Below are positions 15,703 to 29,800 of a stretch of 35,768 bases of DNA, one piece after another. The stretch spans positions 1-35,768 of the forward strand of contig JAURME010000165.1 of NCBI GenBank assembly GCA_030830865.1, read 5' to 3'. The position numbers and the translations under genes were made by a program. This stretch comes from Candidatus Nanopelagicales bacterium. GTDB lineage: Bacteria; Actinomycetota; Actinomycetes; S36-B12. The notes under the pieces are model-generated. The model was not told the DNA's origin and ran no database searches. It saw only the letters and a list, made by a program, of their open reading frames with translations. Numbering within the stretch: the stretch's first letter is position 1; each line of letters starts with the position of its first letter.

Positions 15703-17469
15703 TCAGCTCGAGTAGTCCCGGAATCCGTGGCCGGTCTTGCGCCCGAGGTAACCGGCCGTGACCAGATGCTCGAGTCGCGGTGCGGGGGCGAATCCTGGCT
15801 CGCGGAACTCCAGGTACAGGGTGCGCTGGATCGAATGGGAGACGTCGAGACCGACGACATCGAGCAGCTCGAAGGGGCCCATCGGGTAGCCACAGCCCTT
15901 CTTCATCGCCAGGTCGATGTCGTCCGCACTGGCGTAGTTGGCCTCGAGCATGCGAACGGAGTCGTTCAGATACGGGAAGAGCAGGGCATTGACGATGAAG
16001 CCGGCCCGGTCTCCGCAGGTCACGGGGTGCTTGCCGACGTTGCGACACAGGGCGATGGCGGTGTTGACGACCTCCTGACTGGTCGCGACGGTGCGCACGA
16101 CCTCGACGAGCTTCATGACCGCGGCAGGGTTGAAGAAGTGCAGTCCCACAACGTCAGCCGGGCGACCGGTGGCGACCGCCAGGTCGATCACGGGGAGGCT
16201 CGAGGTGGTCGTGGCGAGGATCGCTCCCTCTTTGCACGTGCGGTCGAGCTCGACGAACAGCGCTCGCTTGACCTCCAGATCCTCCACCACGGCCTCGACG
16301 ACGAGGTCGGCGTACGAGAGCTCCCGCAGTGAGGCTGTGCCCCTGACGCGCAGGAGGGCGGCATCGCGCTCCTCCTCGGTCAGTTTGCCCTTCGCGACCG
16401 CCTTGTCCATGGATTCCTGGATGCGCGTCACCGCCTGATTGGCCTTGTCCGCACTGCGCGCCACGAGGACGACATCGATTCCCGCCTTGGCCAGCACCTC
16501 GGCGATGCCACTGGCCATGGTGCCTGAGCCGACGACACCGGCAGAGGCGATCGCGCGGGTCTCCCCCAGTTCGACCGTCTCGGTGTCGACAGCATCGACA
16601 ACGACCGGGGAACCGGGTGCCTCGTAGGTGTAGAAGCCGCGACCGGACTTGCGTCCGCGCAGGCCTGCGGTGACCAGCTGCTTCAGGATCGGCGCCGGAG
16701 CATGCAGGCGGTCGCGTCCCTGCTTGTACATCGTGTCGAGGATCTCGTATGCGGTGTCAAGGCCGATGAGGTCGAGCAGCATGAGGGGGCCCATCGGATA
16801 CCCGCAGCCCAGCTTCATGGCGTCATCGATGTCCTCGCGCGTGGCGTACTTCGACTCGTACATGGACACGGCGTGGTTCAGGTAGCCGAACAGCAACGCG
16901 TTGGCGATGAATCCGGCGCGATCGCCGATCACGACGGGCTCCTTGCCCAGGGACCGGGCGAATCCCACGGCCTCATCAACGACCTCCTGCGAGGTCACAA
17001 CGGTCTTGACGATCTCCACGAACGACAGCACCGGCGCGGGGTTGAAGAAGTGGATGCCGACCACCTGGGCGGGGCGCTGCGTTGCCACGGCGATGTCGGT
17101 CACCGACAGTGACGAGGTGTTGCTCGCGAGGATCGCGTGAGGCGGCGCGATGGAATCGACCTGCGCGAAGATCGCCTTCTTCAGTTCCAGACTCTCGCTC
17201 ACGGCCTCGATGACGAGATCGACATCGGACAGGGCCGGGTAGTCCGTCGTGAAGGTGACCCTACCGAGAAGAGCTGCGCGGTCAGCCTCGGTTAGCTTGC
17301 CGCGCTTCACCGCCCGCGCCGTGGAGTTCTCCATCATCTCCCGGCCGTGCTCGAGGGCGGCCGTGCTGCTCTCGATGGCGACGACTCCGTGGCCGTTGCG
17401 GGCGATGACCTCGGCGATGCCGGCACCCATGGTGCCGAGTCCGATCACGCCCACGCGGGAGATTGCCAT
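15703..17469 (-). CDS. Duplicated 3-hydroxyacyl-CoA (3-hydroxybutyryl-CoA) dehydrogenase
   Basis: A 588-residue protein made of two complete 3HCDH units in tandem (about 1-285 and 306-588), each with a Rossmann domain and a C-terminal helical domain. Both keep the catalytic set: S120, H140, E152 and N190 in copy 1, and S423, H444, E456 and N494 in copy 2. Copy 1 has GLGTMG and E33 at the end of beta-2, as in NAD enzymes. Copy 2 has GSGTMA and A337-R338 there, which suggests NADP. The enzyme would interconvert 3-hydroxyacyl-CoA and 3-oxoacyl-CoA, possibly feeding crotonyl-CoA to Ccr. ATG at 17469 is preceded by AGAGGA. It lies 73 bases after nucS and probably has its own promoter. Confidence 0.92.
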   Translation of the reverse strand: MAISRVGVIGLGTMGAGIAEVIARNGHGVVAIESSTAALEHGREMMENSTARAVKRGKLTEADRAALLGRVTFTTDYPALSDVDLVIEAVSESLELKKAIFAQVDSIAPPHAILASNTSSLSVTDIAVATQRPAQVVGIHFFNPAPVLSFVEIVKTVVTSQEVVDEAVGFARSLGKEPVVIGDRAGFIANALLFGYLNHAVSMYESKYATREDIDDAMKLGCGYPMGPLMLLDLIGLDTAYEILDTMYKQGRDRLHAPAPILKQLVTAGLRGRKSGRGFYTYEAPGSPVVVDAVDTETVELGETRAIASAGVVGSGTMASGIAEVLAKAGIDVVLVARSADKANQAVTRIQESMDKAVAKGKLTEEERDAALLRVRGTASLRELSYADLVVEAVVEDLEVKRALFVELDRTCKEGAILATTTSSLPVIDLAVATGRPADVVGLHFFNPAAVMKLVEVVRTVATSQEVVNTAIALCRNVGKHPVTCGDRAGFIVNALLFPYLNDSVRMLEANYASADDIDLAMKKGCGYPMGPFELLDVVGLDVSHSIQRTLYLEFREPGFAPAPRLEHLVTAGYLGRKTGHGFRDYSS

Positions 17470-17496
17470 GCCGTTCCTCTCGACGCCCCAGTGCCG

Positions 17497-17528
17497 CGGG
17501 CGACCCACTGTCGCCCGACCCGAGCCTA
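17497..17528 (-). promoter_or_regulatory. Promoter and leader hairpin of the dehydrogenase gene
   Basis: On the minus strand TAGGCT (17528-17523) is a TANNNT -10 candidate in the 73-base gap after nucS. Just downstream lies a perfect hairpin, CGGGCGAC-loop-GTCGCCCG with a 5-base loop (17517-17497). It would form at the very 5' end of the leader or, if read from nucS, serve as a partial terminator without a U-tract. Confidence 0.4.
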
Positions 17529-17542
17529 TCGTCGGCCTGTCG

Positions 17543-18223
17543 TCAGAACAGGCGAGCGTCGGCGTCGTCGACGCCTCGCAGGGCGTCGTAGTCGACCACG
17601 ACGCACTCGATCCCGCGATCCTCGGCCAGGACCCGGGCCTGGGGCTTGATCTCCTGAGCCGCGAAGATGCCGCGCACAGGCTGCAGCAGGGGATCGCGGT
17701 TGAGCAGTTCGAGGTAGCGAGTGAGCTGCTCGACCCCGTCGATCTCACCCCGTCGCTTGATCTCCACGGCCACCGCGAGGCCCTGCGCGTCCCGGCACAT
17801 GAGGTCGACAGGTCCGATCGCCGTGGGGAACTCGCGGCGCACAAGGCGCCACCCCTCACCGAAGGCCTCGAGTCGTTCGGCGAGGAGCTTCTGCAGGTGG
17901 GCCTCCACGCCGTCCTTGACGAGCCCCGGATCGGTGCCGAGCTCTTGCTCATGGTCGTGGAGGAACTCGTGGATCGTGACGATCAGCTGCTCGCCTGCCT
18001 TGTTCTCCACCGTCCAGACCTCATGGACGCTGTCCTCCGTTGTCGAGCTGACGCGCACGGTGCACGGCGGACTCATCCAGTTCAACGGCTTGTAGGAGCC
18101 TCCGTCGGAGTGGACGAGGACTGATCCGTCCGCCTTGACCATGATCACCCGCGGTGCCTCGGGCAGATGCGCCGTGAGGCGTCCGACGTAGTCGACGGTG
18201 CATCGTGCGATGAGGATCCGCAT
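17543..18223 (-). CDS. nucS: Mismatch-specific endonuclease NucS (EndoMS)
   Basis: A 226-residue nuclease that cuts both strands at mismatches and replaces MutS/MutL repair in many actinobacteria and archaea. An N-terminal beta domain (about 1-100) is followed by a RecB-like nuclease domain. D140 in GPVDLMCRD and E154/K156 in [11 protein letters not shown] form the metal site; QLTRYLELL follows. The C-terminus ADARLF is a short acidic-hydrophobic tail like that used by the Corynebacterium enzyme to bind the sliding clamp. The ATG at 18223 is chosen because TAGCGT lies seven bases upstream and because MRILIARC is the family N-terminus. It is divergent from a small membrane protein gene. Confidence 0.95.
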   Translation of the reverse strand: MRILIARCTVDYVGRLTAHLPEAPRVIMVKADGSVLVHSDGGSYKPLNWMSPPCTVRVSSTTEDSVHEVWTVENKAGEQLIVTIHEFLHDHEQELGTDPGLVKDGVEAHLQKLLAERLEAFGEGWRLVRREFPTAIGPVDLMCRDAQGLAVAVEIKRRGEIDGVEQLTRYLELLNRDPLLQPVRGIFAAQEIKPQARVLAEDRGIECVVVDYDALRGVDDADARLF

Positions 18224-18230
18224 GGTCCGC

Positions 18231-18236
18231 ACGCTA
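18231..18236 (-). promoter_or_regulatory. Candidate -10 element of nucS
   Basis: TAGCGT on the minus strand (18236-18231) lies seven bases before the nucS ATG, with no Shine-Dalgarno between. A leaderless transcript is likely. The same divergent spacer holds a short inverted repeat, ACCGG-N5-CCGGT (18236-18250). Confidence 0.45.
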
Positions 18237-18276
18237 CCGGGGGTACCGGTGGCGCACATGCCCATCAGCCGTCACC

Positions 18277-18612
18277 ATGTACCGCATGCCGTCCTGGGGC
18301 TCCTTCTCGTACGCCTTCGGCCCCATCGTGGCCATCGGCCTCATCGCCGTCTTCGTGATCGTCCTGCGATGGGCCTTCGGCGGACGTTCCTCGGTGGTCG
18401 CGGCGCCCCCCAAGGCTGGCAATGCTGACGAGTACGGGATGCTCGTGCCCGTCGCCTCCCCCGGGACTTACATGGAGGGGGAGATGATCCGACGCGGTCT
18501 GGAGAACGCAGGAATCAGGTCGAACCTCGCGACGACGCTGGACGGCCCACGGGTGATGGTGTGGCCTGAGGATGAGCAGCGGGCGCGCGACCACCTCCTG
18601 CGACGGCGCTGA
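18277..18612 (+). CDS. Small membrane protein with DUF2007-like C-terminus
   Basis: A 111-residue protein with one membrane helix (about residues 12-34, YAFGPIVAIGLIAVFVIVL), an Arg/Ser stretch and a soluble C-terminal domain. The C-terminal part (about 53-108: MLVPVASPGTYMEGEMIRRGLENAGI, then VMVWPEDEQRARDHL) resembles the small signal-transducing-like DUF2007 fold. Function is unknown. The start could be the ATG at 18277 or the one three codons later at 18286, which has CACCAT seven bases upstream. It is divergent from nucS and converges on murA with an 18-base gap. I recall similar genes near nucS/murA in other actinobacteria. Confidence 0.72.
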   Translation: MYRMPSWGSFSYAFGPIVAIGLIAVFVIVLRWAFGGRSSVVAAPPKAGNADEYGMLVPVASPGTYMEGEMIRRGLENAGIRSNLATTLDGPRVMVWPEDEQRARDHLLRRR

Positions 18613-18630
18613 CGTCCGCCGGGCGTCGGA

Positions 18631-19911
18631 TCAGGCCTCGCTGACCTCTTCACGCACGACATCAGCGCCGATCGAGCGAAGGGCCGGGACGAACCCGGCG
18701 TACCCGCGGTCGATGTGACCGACTCCGTAGACAGTCGTGGTCCCCTCCGCCACGAGTCCCGCCAGAACGAGGCCGGCACCAGCCCTGATGTCTGTCGCCT
18801 CGACCGGTGCACCCGACAGCGCCGATCGACCGCGCACAAGGGCATGGTGACCGTCGGTGCGCACCTCGGCGCCTAGGCGGGCGAGCTCCTGAACGAATCG
18901 GAAGCGCGCCTCGAATAGGTTCTCGGTCACGAGAGCAGCGCCCTCGGCCACGGAGTTGAGAGCGATGAACTGCGGCTGCAGGTCGGTGGGGAACCCCGGA
19001 TAGGGCAAGGTCACGATGTCGACGGCTGCGGGACGCCGGTCCATCCGCACTCGGAAGCCGTCATCGAGGATGTCGACCTGTGCTCCAGCCGTGCCGAGCT
19101 TCTCCAATGCGATGCTCAGGTGGTCGGCGCGTGCGTCTCGGACGGTGATGTCGCCCTGGGTGATCGCGGCCGCCACCGCCCACGTGCCGGCAACGATCCG
19201 GTCGGGCACCGTCGCGTGGGATACGGGCTGGAGGGCCTCCACCCCCTCGATCGTCAGTGTTGACGTGCCGACGCCATCGATCCGCGCGCCCATCGCCTGG
19301 AGCATCTCGCAGATGTCGACGATCTCGGGCTCCCGGGCAGCATTGTCGATGACAGTCGTCCCCTCGGCGAGCACGGCCGCCATGAGGATCGTCTCCGTCG
19401 CGCCAACGGATGGGAAGTCCAGCCAGGTCTCCGCACCGACGAGTCGACCAGGGCTGTGAGCCAGGAGGTAACCGTGCTCGGAGGTCACGTCGGCACCCAT
19501 GCGCCGTAAGCCGTCGACGTGCATGTCCAGGCCCCGTGACCCGATGTTGTCCCCACCCGGAAGTGCGACATCGGCCGCGCCGACCCGGGAGACAAGCGGA
19601 CCGAGGACGCAGATGGACGCCCGCATCCGCCGGACGAGGTCATAGTCGGCACGGTGGTCCGGACGCTCGGGCACGGTGATCGTGACCGTGGCCTTCTCGG
19701 GGTTGTGGGCGACCTCGCATCCGAGTCGTCGGAGGAGCTCACCCATGATCTCGACGTCGAGGATCTCGGGCACGTTCGAGATCACCGAGGTGCCGGGGGC
19801 CAACAGCGTCGCTGCCATGAGCTTGAGCACGGAGTTTTTCGCCCCCGAGAGCCTGACCTCGCCGGACAGCCGCCGACCACCCGTGACCCGCAGCACCTCC
19901 ACGGACGGCAT
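18631..19911 (-). CDS. murA: UDP-N-acetylglucosamine 1-carboxyvinyltransferase MurA
   Basis: MurA adds enolpyruvate from PEP to UDP-GlcNAc, the first committed step of peptidoglycan synthesis. The 426-residue protein has the inside-out alpha/beta barrel motifs [11 protein letters not shown] (K25, N26), [12 protein letters not shown] and [13 protein letters not shown]. The loop residue that is Cys115 in E. coli is Asp here (D121 in [10 protein letters not shown]). This Cys-to-Asp exchange is the one known in mycobacteria and causes fosfomycin insensitivity. AGGA lies nine bases before the ATG at 19911. Only 29 bases separate it from the divergent adenosyltransferase gene, so its promoter must reach into that gene. 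Confidence 0.97.
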   Translation of the reverse strand: MPSVEVLRVTGGRRLSGEVRLSGAKNSVLKLMAATLLAPGTSVISNVPEILDVEIMGELLRRLGCEVAHNPEKATVTITVPERPDHRADYDLVRRMRASICVLGPLVSRVGAADVALPGGDNIGSRGLDMHVDGLRRMGADVTSEHGYLLAHSPGRLVGAETWLDFPSVGATETILMAAVLAEGTTVIDNAAREPEIVDICEMLQAMGARIDGVGTSTLTIEGVEALQPVSHATVPDRIVAGTWAVAAAITQGDITVRDARADHLSIALEKLGTAGAQVDILDDGFRVRMDRRPAAVDIVTLPYPGFPTDLQPQFIALNSVAEGAALVTENLFEARFRFVQELARLGAEVRTDGHHALVRGRSALSGAPVEATDIRAGAGLVLAGLVAEGTTTVYGVGHIDRGYAGFVPALRSIGADVVREEVSEA

Positions 19912-19928
19912 GGTACGGGTTCCTGCCC

Positions 19929-19934
19929 TAGGCT
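19929..19934 (+). promoter_or_regulatory. Candidate -10 element of the adenosyltransferase gene
   Basis: TAGGCT is a full TANNNT match exactly six bases before the ATG at 19941, so translation probably starts at the first base of the transcript. The element sits in the 29-base spacer shared with murA. Confidence 0.5.
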
Positions 19935-19940
19935 CGACGC

Positions 19941-20516
19941 ATGGTCAACCTCACGCGCATCTACACCCGCACCGGCGACGACGGCACCACCTCCCTCGGT
20001 GACATGAGCCGCACGGGGAAGAACGACCCCCGACTCCGGGCCTACGCCGACGTCGACGAGGCCAATTGCGTGATTGGCCTTGGGCTCGCGACCGCCGAAT
20101 TCGACCCAGCCATGCGTGAACTCCTCCTGGCGATCCAGAATGATCTGTTCGATGTCGGCGCGGACCTGTGCACTCCGGTGGTCGACGAGCCGGAGCATCC
20201 ACCGCTGCGGGTCACCGAGGACTACGTCGAACGTCTCGAGCGCGCCTGCGACGAGTACAACGCGAGGCTTGAGCCTCTGCGCTCCTTCGTCCTTCCGGGG
20301 GGTACCCCGGCGGCCGCCCACCTGCACGTCGCCCGGACGGTGGTCCGCCGTGCCGAGCGGTCAACCTGGGCCGCCCTCGATGCGTACCACGGCGGAATGA
20401 ACTCCACCACCGCCGCCTACCTGAACCGTCTGAGTGACCTGCTGTTCATCCTCGCCCGCGTGGCCAATTCCAGTGCTGACGGTGATGTCCTGTGGCAGCC
20501 GGGACTCAACCACTGA
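19941..20516 (+). CDS. pduO: Cob(I)alamin adenosyltransferase, PduO type
   Basis: A 191-residue enzyme that transfers the adenosyl group of ATP to cob(I)alamin, making adenosylcobalamin. The N-terminal ATP loop [22 protein letters not shown] and the helix motifs [13 protein letters not shown] and [12 protein letters not shown] mark the PduO/MMAB family rather than CobA/CobO. A stand-alone PduO commonly supplies methylmalonyl-CoA mutase, which fits meaB and mce in this window. The ATG at 19941 is the only good start, with TAGGCT six bases upstream. It converges on atpC through a strong hairpin terminator. Length is typical. Confidence 0.95.
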   Translation: MVNLTRIYTRTGDDGTTSLGDMSRTGKNDPRLRAYADVDEANCVIGLGLATAEFDPAMRELLLAIQNDLFDVGADLCTPVVDEPEHPPLRVTEDYVERLERACDEYNARLEPLRSFVLPGGTPAAAHLHVARTVVRRAERSTWAALDAYHGGMNSTTAAYLNRLSDLLFILARVANSSADGDVLWQPGLNH

Positions 20517-20558
20517 CGAGGATCGCCGGCGTCCCTCGCCGAGGCCATGACGACAACA

Positions 20559-20594
20559 CTAGGAGGCGCCACCCCTCCGGGTGACGCCTCCTAG
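20559..20594. terminator. Bidirectional terminator between pduO and atpC
   Basis: CTAGGAGGCG pairs perfectly with CGCCTCCTAG; after one C/A mismatch a further CACCC pairs with GGGTG around a CTCC loop. This 15-pair hairpin lies between convergent genes and can stop both the pduO and the atp operon transcripts. No T-tract follows on either side, which is common in high-GC actinobacteria. Confidence 0.85.
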
Positions 20595-20607
20595 CACAGC
20601 GTGGTGG

Positions 20608-20973
20608 CTAGTCGATCTGGCCGAGAGCCCTGAGCCGAGCCCGGCCACGAGCAGCAACGTGGGGATCATCGGACGCGGCGTCCGCCTTCGCCGCCTCGGC
20701 ATTGATCTCCGAAGCGAATTCCGCCGACTCGGCGAGAATCGTCACGCCCTCCTCGGTGACGGACATGTAGCCGCCATCGACCGCGATCCGAAGGTCCTCT
20801 TCGCCCTCGCGCTCAACCCTCACCATCGCGTCATCCACCAGCTGGGCTACCAGCGGGATGTGATGCGGGAGGATGCCGATGTCGCCGGACGTGGTCCGGG
20901 TGAAGAGGAAGGAGGCCTTGCCCGCCCAGATCCTTCGCTCGACAGCGACGATCGAAACGTCCAGTTCAGCCAT
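20608..20973 (-). CDS. atpC: ATP synthase epsilon subunit
   Basis: A 121-residue F1 central stalk subunit. The N-terminal beta-sandwich (about 1-85: [37 protein letters not shown]) is intact. The C-terminal helical part (about 86-121) is short compared with the 139-residue E. coli subunit and similar to the mycobacterial one. A GAGAGG-like Shine-Dalgarno precedes the ATG. Last gene of the atp operon, 34 bases after atpD and just before the bidirectional terminator. Confidence 0.95.
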   Translation of the reverse strand: MAELDVSIVAVERRIWAGKASFLFTRTTSGDIGILPHHIPLVAQLVDDAMVRVEREGEEDLRIAVDGGYMSVTEEGVTILAESAEFASEINAEAAKADAASDDPHVAARGRARLRALGQID

Positions 20974-21007
20974 CAGTCCCTACCTCTCGAGTCTCGCTGC
21001 CCACAGG

Positions 21008-23411
<2,404 letters not shown>

Positions 23412-23413
23412 GG

Positions 23414-25057
<1,644 letters not shown>

Positions 25058-25103
25058 GGCGTTCGTCTTCCTCTTGGTCGTGGTGGTGGGACGTTCTGTT
25101 GCC

Positions 25104-26438
25104 CTAGCCGGGCAGGTTGGTGGTCGCCGCAGCGAGCCGGGATGACAGGGTTCCGTCGATGACCTCTTCTCCGACGGTCACGGACAATCCGCCCAGAACC
25201 GCGGGATCGATCGTCATCTGGATGGAGACCGGGTGACGGTAGATCCGGGTAAGGATCGACGTCAGCCTCTCGCGCTGCGCAGGAGTGATATCAGCTGCGG
25301 CGACAACCTCGGCCACCACCTCCCCCTGACGCGCCACTGCCAGATGTGCAAGTTCCTCGATGACGTCATCCACCCGCTCGCCGTGGAGGAGGCGGACCGT
25401 CTGGGACAGCAGGGCGACCGTGACGGCGCTGTTCCCGCATGACTCCCCCAGGACAGATGTCAGGAGGGCCACTCGACCATCGGCCGGCTCGGCGTAGTCC
25501 GAGAGCAGGCCCGCGAGACGCGGCTGTCCTGCCACCAGGCGGCCGGAACGGAAGAGCTGCTCGGCGACACGCTCGACGTCACCCTGACGCCTGGCGCGCT
25601 CAAGGAGGCTGAGCTGGGCGACGAGTTGGACCGTGTCGACGAGGTCCCGGGTAGCAGACCACCGTACGGAGACTGCGGTTCGGAGCACCGTCAGGGCTGA
25701 GTCCTTCACCTGCCCGGAGAGCACTCGGTCCAACAGTGCCGCCTTGGCCTCAGGATCTCCGCTGCCATCGGACAGGTGGCGGGCCAGCATCGGCTCGCGG
25801 AGGAGCAGGCCTGCGACGGCGGCGAGGTCGGCCGCCATCTGGGTGAGGTCGTCGTCGGTGAGCGGTCCGGCGACAGCATCGAACTGGTGGACCGTCGCGG
25901 CCCGGGCCTCTCGGCTGGCAGGGCGCAGGTCGTCGTCACTCGCGCTGACCGCCAGGGTGACCGGTGCCATGGCGTCGATCTCGTCGAGGAAGCGGTCGAC
26001 CGAGGCGGACAGTTCTTCCGGCTGCGCCACCCGCGTTCGAACGATGTCGGACGCCCGTCGCAGAGCCTCGCGGCCCAGTTCGGCCCTCAGCTCGCGAACC
26101 CGCTGTGAGCGCAGCAGGACCACCTGCTGGTCTCCCTGAACCCGGATTCGATCGCCGTCGACGACGGCCTGGGCACGAAGCTGTTCGGCGATGCGCTGTG
26201 CATCCGAGGTGGCCTCACCGACGATGGTCTCGGCCTCCGAACGTCCCTCGGCGACGCGCTGCGCGAGGTACGTGTCGGCATCGACAACGCGCTGAGCGGC
26301 TTCTGCGCTGTCAGCCAGTTGGGTGCGAACCTCCTCCTGACGGGCTGCCATGAGGGATCGAACCGGAGGCACCACGAACTTCACGATGACGAAGACAATG
26401 ACCGCGAAGCCGATCAACTGCCCAATGAAAGTCGCCAT
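25104..26438 (-). CDS. atpH: ATP synthase fused b-delta subunit
   Basis: A 444-residue fusion. Residues 1-24 form a membrane helix ([22 protein letters not shown]), 25-150 a long charged coiled coil like subunit b, and about 175-444 the delta subunit (OSCP) of the peripheral stalk, ending [23 protein letters not shown] separate standard b subunit gene (atpF) lies directly upstream. This pair of one b and one b-delta fusion, with almost the same lengths, is the arrangement known in mycobacteria; Streptomyces and E. coli have a free delta. The start is six bases after the atpF stop with only a weak Shine-Dalgarno, so translation is likely coupled. Confidence 0.95.
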   Translation of the reverse strand: MATFIGQLIGFAVIVFVIVKFVVPPVRSLMAARQEEVRTQLADSAEAAQRVVDADTYLAQRVAEGRSEAETIVGEATSDAQRIAEQLRAQAVVDGDRIRVQGDQQVVLLRSQRVRELRAELGREALRRASDIVRTRVAQPEELSASVDRFLDEIDAMAPVTLAVSASDDDLRPASREARAATVHQFDAVAGPLTDDDLTQMAADLAAVAGLLLREPMLARHLSDGSGDPEAKAALLDRVLSGQVKDSALTVLRTAVSVRWSATRDLVDTVQLVAQLSLLERARRQGDVERVAEQLFRSGRLVAGQPRLAGLLSDYAEPADGRVALLTSVLGESCGNSAVTVALLSQTVRLLHGERVDDVIEELAHLAVARQGEVVAEVVAAADITPAQRERLTSILTRIYRHPVSIQMTIDPAVLGGLSVTVGEEVIDGTLSSRLAAATTNLPG

Positions 26439-26444
26439 GTCTGA

Positions 26445-26954
26445 CTACTGTCCCGTTCTCTCGCCGGATGACCCACCCCGAAGGATGCGATCGGCCAAGG
26501 TGTTCGCCAACGAGTCCACAGACGCGTTCAGCTCCGGAGCAAGAGCCTCACCTTCAGCCTCAAGGGTCTCACCGGCCTGCCGGAGCCTGTCGGAGACTTC
26601 GGCCGACGCCTCTGCGCGACGGCCATCCACCTCTGAGCGACCCTGCGATCGCGCCTGGTCACGCACGCTGCTGGCCTCGGAGCGCGCATCCGCGAGCTCC
26701 TGCGTATAGGCACTGTCGGCAGCCGCGTCCTGCTCGGCCGCCTGACGGTTGTCCTTGGCGGTCTGGGCGATGAGGCGCTCGCGCTCCTCCAGAACCTTCT
26801 GGACAGGCTTGACGACGAACTGGGCGATCACTCCGAAGACGACCAGGAAGATCGCCAGGATGAAGAAGAACGTCCCATTGGGAATGAGGAAGTTGCTGCC
26901 ACCGGCCTCTCCTTCAGCCAGGACTGCGACTGCTCCAGAAATCGTCATGCCCAT
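26445..26954 (-). CDS. atpF: ATP synthase b subunit
   Basis: A 169-residue peripheral-stalk subunit. After a short N-terminal segment there is one membrane helix (about 24-47: FLIPNGTFFFILAIFLVVFGV), then a charged coiled coil rich in Ala, Glu and Arg. Start codons at 26954 and 26948 are both possible; CCCGGAG lies 14-21 bases upstream. It sits between atpE (9 bases) and the b-delta gene (6 bases) and would dimerise with the b part of that fusion. Confidence 0.94.
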   Translation of the reverse strand: MGMTISGAVAVLAEGEAGGSNFLIPNGTFFFILAIFLVVFGVIAQFVVKPVQKVLEERERLIAQTAKDNRQAAEQDAAADSAYTQELADARSEASSVRDQARSQGRSEVDGRRAEASAEVSDRLRQAGETLEAEGEALAPELNASVDSLANTLADRILRGGSSGERTGQ

Positions 26955-26963
26955 CGTCGATCA

Positions 26964-28051
<1,088 letters not shown>

Positions 28052-28055
28052 AGTG

Positions 28056-28529
28056 CTATCGGACGCCTTCCGTACCGTGATCAGTGGATCCCGCGGCGAG
28101 GGCGGAGTTATCGTCCTCGGCCGTCTCGCCCTTGCGCAGCTTGGACCACACGGGCAACACCGTGCTCAGGACCAGAAGCACCTGGAACACCGCCAATCCG
28201 AAGAGCACTCCAAACCCGTAGGGACGGAACGCGAAGGCGATGACAAGTGCGATGGCGGTCACGATCAGGAGCCTGGTGGCCGAGTTCAGGGCCATGCGAC
28301 CCTTACGAGGGCTGTCCTTCGAGGTGATCGAGGCCACAGAGAAGCGGACCAGGAGCGCATTGACGAGCCCGAGCCCCAGGCCGATCGCCAGGAAGACCCC
28401 GAACATTGCGGCGCCAGCCCACGCGGCGAACCCCAGAGCCACCAGGGCGATCACGATGCAGATGACGGAGAGCCGAACAGGCCGGAAGACGACGGCAGGG
28501 ATCACAAATGGATCCTCCACTGGCGTCAT
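28056..28529 (-). CDS. atpI: AtpI-like membrane protein of the atp operon
   Basis: A 157-residue protein with about four hydrophobic segments (near 18-38, 42-60, 87-103, 108-126) and a charged C-terminal tail. Sequence conservation of AtpI is low; position directly before atpB is the main evidence. AtpI is thought to aid c-ring assembly or Mg transport in other bacteria. TAGGGT lies five bases before the ATG, so the operon may start here. Confidence 0.8.
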   Translation of the reverse strand: MTPVEDPFVIPAVVFRPVRLSVICIVIALVALGFAAWAGAAMFGVFLAIGLGLGLVNALLVRFSVASITSKDSPRKGRMALNSATRLLIVTAIALVIAFAFRPYGFGVLFGLAVFQVLLVLSTVLPVWSKLRKGETAEDDNSALAAGSTDHGTEGVR

Positions 28530-28534
28530 TGCCT

Positions 28535-28540
28535 ACCCTA
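28535..28540 (-). promoter_or_regulatory. Candidate -10 element of the atp operon
   Basis: On the minus strand TAGGGT (28540-28535) is a TANNNT match five bases before the atpI ATG, with TTGCCG 19 bases further upstream as a poor -35. The 148-base gap to wecA also holds small hairpins (GAAAG-N5-CTTTC, 28609-28623; CACGG-N13-CCGTG, 28653-28675) but no evident gene. Confidence 0.35.
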
Positions 28541-28677
28541 ATTCCTGACCGAGAACGTGCGGCAAGAGAAGCTGCCTGACCTGACTGCGGCCAAACTGTA
28601 TCACGGGCGAAAGAGGCACTTTCACCGCCTGCATCGCCCCTGTCGAGGACGTCACGGCACTGGTGAAAAACCGTGAA

Positions 28678-29793
28678 TCAGGAACTCTTTTTGAGGGTCC
28701 CGCTGATGGATCCGTGCTCCTTGCCGGGGCGCCTGACCCAGAACAGCAGTAGGCCAAGCCCCACGACGAAGAAGGCTGCCGCGTAAGGCAGCGGCACGAA
28801 GGCGATGAGCACACCACTGCCGGCGATGAGGGCAGTCCATGCGTACATCAGCAGAACGGCCCGCACCTGGGAGTGCCCCATCTCCAGGAGCCGGTGATGA
28901 AGATGCTGCTTGTCGGGTGCGAACGGGTTGCGGCCGGCTCGGGTGCGCCGGATGACGGCCAACAGGAGGTCGATGAGGGGCAGCGCCATCACCGCCACCG
29001 GGAGGAGGACGGGCAGCAGGGCCGGGAAGAGGGTCCCTCCGGCCACGGCGCTCGGATCGACCTGGCCCGAGAGCGTGATGGTGCCCGCTGCCAGGAGCAG
29101 TCCCAGCATCATCGAACCGGTATCGCCCATGAAGATGCGGGCTCGGAAGAAGTTGTGTGGCAGGAAGCCGATCGTCACGCCGACCAGGACGACCGACACG
29201 AGAGTTGCCAGGGTTGCGCGTTCGAAACCCAGTTCGACGGACAGCAGGTATGAGTAGGCGAAGAAGGCTCCTGCCGCCACCATGACGATTCCGGCGGCCA
29301 AGCCGTCGAGACCGTCGACGAAGTTGATGGCGTTGATGCTGACGAGCACGATGATGACGGTGAACAGCACACTGGTGACCGGATCGAGCACGAACGTGCC
29401 ACCGATCGGCAGCCAGATGATCGCGATCCCCTGGAAGGCCATCACTCCAGCCGCCAGCACCTGACCGGCGAGCTTCGTGGGGGCATCGAGCCCCCATCGG
29501 TCGTCGATGATGCCGAGCACCACGATGATCGCGACCCCGGACAGGAGCGCGATGGCCGTATTGCTTCCCTCGAAGACCGCCCGCATCATCGGCAGTTTGC
29601 TGGCGAGCAGGATGCCGGCCCCGACGCCCGCGAGCATCGCCAGGCCACCGAGCCGCGGGGTGGGCTCGGCATGGACGTCGCGGTCGCGCACCTCGGCCAT
29701 GAAGCCGAACCTGAGGGCCAGTCTGCGGACCGGTGGGGTCAGCAGGTAGGTGACCGCAGCAGCGGCCAGCAGGCACAGCAGGTACTCGCGCAC
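28678..29793 (-). CDS. wecA: Polyprenyl-phosphate GlcNAc-1-phosphate transferase (WecA/TagO family)
   Basis: A 371-residue multi-pass membrane enzyme that moves a sugar-1-phosphate from a UDP-sugar to a polyprenyl phosphate; in actinobacteria it starts arabinogalactan-linker or teichoic-type glycan synthesis. About ten to eleven helices are visible. Family motifs include HAEPTPRLGG, INFVDGLDGLAAG, FMGDTGSM and the cytoplasmic KQHLHHRLLEMG. MraY has a different histidine loop, so it is less likely. I chose the GTG at 29793, seven bases after the glyA stop (MREYLLCLL); the Shine-Dalgarno is weak and translation may be coupled to glyA. Confidence 0.93.
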   Translation of the reverse strand: MREYLLCLLAAAAVTYLLTPPVRRLALRFGFMAEVRDRDVHAEPTPRLGGLAMLAGVGAGILLASKLPMMRAVFEGSNTAIALLSGVAIIVVLGIIDDRWGLDAPTKLAGQVLAAGVMAFQGIAIIWLPIGGTFVLDPVTSVLFTVIIVLVSINAINFVDGLDGLAAGIVMVAAGAFFAYSYLLSVELGFERATLATLVSVVLVGVTIGFLPHNFFRARIFMGDTGSMMLGLLLAAGTITLSGQVDPSAVAGGTLFPALLPVLLPVAVMALPLIDLLLAVIRRTRAGRNPFAPDKQHLHHRLLEMGHSQVRAVLLMYAWTALIAGSGVLIAFVPLPYAAAFFVVGLGLLLFWVRRPGKEHGSISGTLKKSS

Positions 29794-29800
29794 CGGAAGG

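Noticed and set aside
17470-17952. Upstream extension of the dehydrogenase frame by 161 residues
   Set aside because: The extra sequence overlaps nucS in another frame and is Ser/Arg-rich; AGAGGA and a family-like N-terminus support the start at 17469.
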